This document shows positions 16,101 to 18,384 of a stretch of 18,384 nt of DNA, in pieces. The notes below the pieces were generated by a model. The model was given only the letters and a program-made list of their open reading frames with translations. It was not told where the DNA came from and did no database searches. Within the stretch, counting starts at the first letter, position 1; every line of letters begins with the position of its first letter. The translations under genes were made by a program, and so were the position numbers. The DNA lies in contig DEIV01000011.1 of NCBI GenBank assembly GCA_002352665.1, positions 1 to 18,384 on the forward strand, given 5' to 3'. The stretch comes from Flavobacteriaceae bacterium UBA2765. GTDB taxonomy: Bacteria; Bacteroidota; Bacteroidia; Flavobacteriales; Flavobacteriaceae.

Positions 16101-16595
16101 TTCTTTAAGTTGATCCATAGAGAATTCACCCGACAGATTAATGTTCATTATAGGCATTAATTCAGCAAAATTCATTTCTTGCACTGTAGGGTCTGTAGGT
16201 AAATCTTTAGGAAAATCTTTATCTGACATCGCTTCATCAACTTTGTCTTTTACTTTTCTTAGAGCTTCATCAGGTGTAACACTAAAATCAAACTTTACCT
16301 GTATAGAGGAAAATCCTTCAATAGAAGTTGAAACAATTTCATCAACACCAGAAATACCATTGATTTCTTTTTCTATTGGGCGGGTAATTAGTTTTTCAAT
16401 ATCTAAGGCAGAATTACCAGGATAAGGAGTGGCTACGTAAATTTCAGGAACTACAATTTCAGGAAATGCTTCTCTTGGCATATTTTGATAAGAAAATATA
16501 CCTGCCAAAAATATCATCCCAATAATAACAAACACAGTCATTTTGTTGTGTATGGACCATGTTGATAGTTTAAATTCTTTTAACGCTTTATTCAT
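13167..16595 (-). CDS. RND-family efflux pump permease
   Basis: Inner-membrane proton-driven transporter, the pump subunit of a tripartite efflux system. The fold is the usual duplicated one: TM1 at about 19-36, a large periplasmic domain to about 340, a TM bundle, a second periplasmic domain (about 625-920) and a last TM bundle. The proton-relay segment in TM4 reads VDNGIVVVEN, with D409 present and N410 where AcrB has its second aspartate. Between the two halves, after NPMLTSVYMKIK, an extra hydrophobic pair (about 510-529 and 535-553) replaces the short cytoplasmic linker of AcrB, which helps explain the length of 1142 against about 1050. Another insert precedes the last TM helices (about 1075-1105). 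Substrate cannot be read from sequence; it resembles HAE-type drug pumps of Bacteroidota more than metal pumps such as CusA. It follows the membrane-fusion gene by 31 bases on the same strand. Confidence 0.93.
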   Translation of the reverse strand: MNKALKEFKLSTWSIHNKMTVFVIIGMIFLAGIFSYQNMPREAFPEIVVPEIYVATPYPGNSALDIEKLITRPIEKEINGISGVDEIVSTSIEGFSSIQVKFDFSVTPDEALRKVKDKVDEAMSDKDFPKDLPTDPTVQEMNFAELMPIMNINLSGEFSMDQLKEYGEYLEDEIENVSEISKVDIRGIQDKEMEISIDLYKMQVSKISFDDIAGAIQNENMTVSGGDLLENGLRRNVRVVGEFKSAKQIENIIVKQENGNIVYLRDIASVNFKEQEKESYAREFSHPVVMLDVTKRGGENLINASTQIDSIIAKARVSYFPSNLNISKTNDMTNDTKTMVSDLENSIILGVILVVLVLLFFLGIRNALFVGIAIPLSMFISFIILNSLGVTLNMMVLFSLVLALGMLVDNGIVVVENVYRLLDEGYSKIDAAKYGVGEVAMPIIASTATTLAAFLPLAFWPGMMGEFMRFLPITLIIVLGSSLFVALIINPMLTSVYMKIKEDEVDFKKILIRSIIIFAIGVLLIIGGLSSEIKGLNALGLFLVLAGLLRIINTKLLAPATGWFQNILLPRLERFYEKVLKYALYGHRPKFFFFGTFGLLILSFVLFGLFPPKVLFFPDTPPKQAYVYLEYPIGTDIEVINKLSIDVEDKIQNYLKKYEVNGKNLLITSVIGQVGEGTSDPNQGQQGGNTPNKARITVDFVKFIDRNDINTHEVLIEIRELLHGYPGVKITVDRPSDGPPTGAPINIEISGDNYNQLLTTGDQIMQFISNANILGIEELKIDVEQGKPELPVVIDRQKARRLNVSTGQVADALRTSLFGKEISTFKDGEDDYPINIRLMDKYRYNKEALVNQKITFRDQSSGKIVQIPISAIAHMETSSTFSAVKRKDLNRVITIFSNVLENYNATEVNDQIKRALENYNLPKEVSISFTGEQEKQAEEMAFLSKALLIAVFLIFLILVGQFNSTSTPIIISLAVLLSLIGVLLGLIIFRMEFVIMMTMIGIISLAGIVVNNAIVLIDYTNLVIKRKRLELGIADNVINQNLIYDSIVEGGKTRLRPVLLTAITTILGLLPLAIGININFMTLFTEFDPQFYIGGENVAFWGPMSWTIIFGLTFATFLTLIIVPILFSLVLKLKQRIFKNKG

Positions 16596-16626
16596 ACTTA
16601 AATTCTTAAAAAAAGGATTTTTTAAT

Positions 16627-17763
16627 TTACTTTTTAATTATGCTTACTATATCTCCAGATATCACTAATCTTGCTCCATTGTTGACTAATGTGTCATTTT
16701 CCGTTAATCCGTCACTGATATAAACTTCATGATTATATTCACTTCCAATAGTAATTATTTTTTTTACAATCTTACTTTCGTTATTTGCTGTTTCAACCGT
16801 AAAAACATAATTGTTTCCATTCTGATCTTGTTGAACCAATGTTGAAGGGATAATGATGCCCTCAGCTTTAAAATCTAATATTTTTAAATTTGCTAATAAA
16901 TTTGGTTTTATAAGTCTGTCTTTATTTGAGATGTTAGTTCTAATTTTAAAACTTCTATTTTCAGGATTTATATAGTTACTTATTTGCGATATTTTTGAAT
17001 TTGATTCTTTCTCAATTGAAGGGAAAAATAAAGAAGTCTCAGTTCCAATTTTAATCACTGGTAAATAAGTTTCGGTAACTTCTGCTTCAACATAGACCTT
17101 GTCTAAGTTTATAAGACGTACTACAGGTAATTGCGGACTGGTTAATTCGCCTTTTCTTGGAAAAATTTCATCAACAATGCCACTAAAAGGAGCAATAATT
17201 TTCATTTTACGTGCTTGAGTTCTTAAAGAAGCTAAATTATTTTCTAAGTTTTCTTTCTGAGCTTTAGCCTGTAGATATTGCATTTCTGAACCTATTTTTT
17301 GTTTCCAAAGCCTTTCTTGACGTTCAAAAGTAGTTTTAGCCAAATTTAATTGCGTCTTTAATTCGGCTATACTATTTTCAGTTGATGAAGCATCTAATTG
17401 AACAAGTGTTTGTCCGGCAAACACTTTTTGACCTTCTTTAACATAAATTGCTTTTACCGTACCTCCAAATTCTGGTTTTATTTCTATATTCTTATCGGTT
17501 TTTACTATGCCTTGGATTTCAATATAGTGCTTGAAAATATCGTTTTTTATTGGCAAACTTGTTACTAGTTGATGTTTAATAGTTGTATCTAACTTTTCAA
17601 TCTTTTTTTCAATCTTTTTAAGTTCTTTAGTTAAACTATCCACTTTAGAGAGTAAAACTGTTTTTTTAGTATTCAATTCTGCTAATGACGAGTTCTCATT
17701 TTTTTCTTTAGTACAAGAAAGAGATAGTGTAAATACGAAACAAAGTATTAATATTTTTTTCAT
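16627..17763 (-). CDS. RND efflux membrane-fusion (HlyD-type) lipoprotein
   Basis: Periplasmic adaptor linking the RND pump to the outer-membrane channel. The N terminus is a short signal peptide ending in SLSC with C17 as the likely lipidated cysteine; the -3 position is serine rather than leucine, so the lipobox is not ideal. Residues about 26-62 are a predicted coiled coil of Lys/Glu heptads. The biotinyl-lipoyl-like domain is split: 96-124 (PEFGGTVKAIYVKEGQKV) and 188-220 (APFSGIVDEIFPRKGE). An alpha-helical hairpin (about 126-186) lies between the halves. A beta-barrel (about 222-305) and a membrane-proximal domain (about 306-378) follow. The length of 378 is normal. The gene begins 18 bases after the TolC-like gene ends and precedes the permease, so one transcript is likely. 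The N-terminal coiled coil before the lipoyl domain is a common feature of Bacteroidota adaptors. Confidence 0.9.
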   Translation of the reverse strand: MKKILILCFVFTLSLSCTKEKNENSSLAELNTKKTVLLSKVDSLTKELKKIEKKIEKLDTTIKHQLVTSLPIKNDIFKHYIEIQGIVKTDKNIEIKPEFGGTVKAIYVKEGQKVFAGQTLVQLDASSTENSIAELKTQLNLAKTTFERQERLWKQKIGSEMQYLQAKAQKENLENNLASLRTQARKMKIIAPFSGIVDEIFPRKGELTSPQLPVVRLINLDKVYVEAEVTETYLPVIKIGTETSLFFPSIEKESNSKISQISNYINPENRSFKIRTNISNKDRLIKPNLLANLKILDFKAEGIIIPSTLVQQDQNGNNYVFTVETANNESKIVKKIITIGSEYNHEVYISDGLTENDTLVNNGARLVISGDIVSIIKK

Positions 17764-17781
17764 TTTATAAGTTTGATTAAA

Positions 17782-18384
17782 TTAATCCTTTTCAATTTTA
17801 TTTAAAATAGTTTCTAAAGCTGTTTTTTTGTTGATAACATCTAACATGGCTTGTAAAAGCTCTTGCTGAGCCGTATATAATTGTGTTTGTGCTTGTCTTA
17901 ATTCAAAACTTGACCCAATACCTTCAAAAAATTTCGTTTGGTTTTTCTTTTCTATGCGTTCTGCCAAATTCAAATTCAGTTTTTTATTTTTATAATCTTC
18001 TATTGAAAATTGGTAATCGCTTTTAGCGGAAGAAATTTGCAGATTCAATTGTTGTTCAATTTCTGTTAAATCTTCTTTTGCTTTTTCCAGATTTATTTTT
18101 GCACGTTGTGTAGCAGCACTTCGCATACCTGAGCTAAAAATGGGAATTTCTAGACTTACACCTAATAAAGAAGAACCAAACCATTGTTGATCTTTTTTAG
18201 CGAAAGTAAAATCTTCATCATAACCCGCATAGCTTCCATTTAAAAAAGATGTTAACCTTGGTAGAGATTTCGTTTTTTCATATTTTAATAAAAGCTCTTT
18301 TGAGCGTTTATCGTTTACTGCTATTTTATAATCAATAGAATTGTTTATACTATCATTAGCATTCAAGAGATCAATGATGATAAA
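17782..18384 (-). CDS. TolC-family outer-membrane efflux protein, partial
   Basis: C-terminal part of an outer-membrane factor, the exit channel of the efflux system. The frame is open to the window edge: residues FIIIDLL precede the first possible start, an internal TTG at 18364-18366, so that TTG is not the true start and the 5' end lies outside. About 200 residues are visible. They show two long helical stretches with heptad-like spacing (KINLEKAKEDLTEIEQQLNL and RQAQTQLYTAQQELLQAMLD regions) on either side of a short turn, and an earlier LPRLTSFLNGSYAGYDED stretch typical of a TolC beta-strand repeat. The ending, with hydrophobic and Lys/Glu residues, is usual for the family. It is the first visible gene of a TolC, membrane-fusion, permease operon; the promoter and any regulator lie beyond the window. 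Confidence 0.85.
   Translation of the reverse strand, partial: FIIIDLLNANDSINNSIDYKIAVNDKRSKELLLKYEKTKSLPRLTSFLNGSYAGYDEDFTFAKKDQQWFGSSLLGVSLEIPIFSSGMRSAATQRAKINLEKAKEDLTEIEQQLNLQISSAKSDYQFSIEDYKNKKLNLNLAERIEKKNQTKFFEGIGSSFELRQAQTQLYTAQQELLQAMLDVINKKTALETILNKIEKD

Noticed and set aside
18364..18366. TTG as the start of the TolC-like gene
   Set aside because: The frame stays open to the window edge and the visible part is only the C-terminal part of a TolC-family protein, so the true start is outside the window.

Overview
The window looks like chromosomal DNA from a low-GC member of the Bacteroidota, most likely family Flavobacteriaceae. The support is AT-rich composition, few obvious Shine-Dalgarno sequences, several TAnnTTTG-like -7 promoter elements, outer-membrane proteins of kinds typical of the phylum (PorP/SprF-like, PD40 + OmpA, patatin fused to an Omp85 barrel), a eukaryote-like (type 2) isoleucyl-tRNA synthetase and a DksA-like protein that lacks its zinc cysteines. 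Genus cannot be assigned from the sequence alone.

Layout. (1) 1-3834, + strand: the 3' end of a probable PorP/SprF-type outer-membrane protein, then two collinear OmpA-family proteins (PD40 propeller, carboxypeptidase-regulatory-like domain, peptidoglycan-binding OmpA domain), each followed by a hairpin terminator. This arrangement resembles the accessory cluster next to type IX secretion / gliding adhesins in flavobacteria. (2) 3899-10675, + strand: a housekeeping block of ileS, a DksA/TraR-like gene, lspA and uvrC (tRNA charging, transcription modulation, lipoprotein maturation, DNA repair). (3) 10676-13066, + strand: a short intergenic region with two palindromes, then a patatin-like protein fused to a POTRA domain and an Omp85 barrel. 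(4) 13167-18384, - strand and convergent with the previous gene: an efflux operon in the order TolC-like outer-membrane factor (truncated by the window edge), lipoprotein membrane-fusion protein, RND permease. Together these would span both membranes.

No tRNA, rRNA, CRISPR array, insertion sequence, integrase or prophage gene was recognised. Every gene over about 120 codons belongs to a recognisable family, and I did not find a convincing wholly new system. The items most worth a second look are the PorP/SprF plus duplicated PorE-like module, a G7 homopolymer inside the catalytic motif of the patatin gene, a 38-bp imperfect palindrome after uvrC, the inverted repeats in front of ileS and uvrC, and family-level oddities in the DksA-like, LspA and RND proteins.
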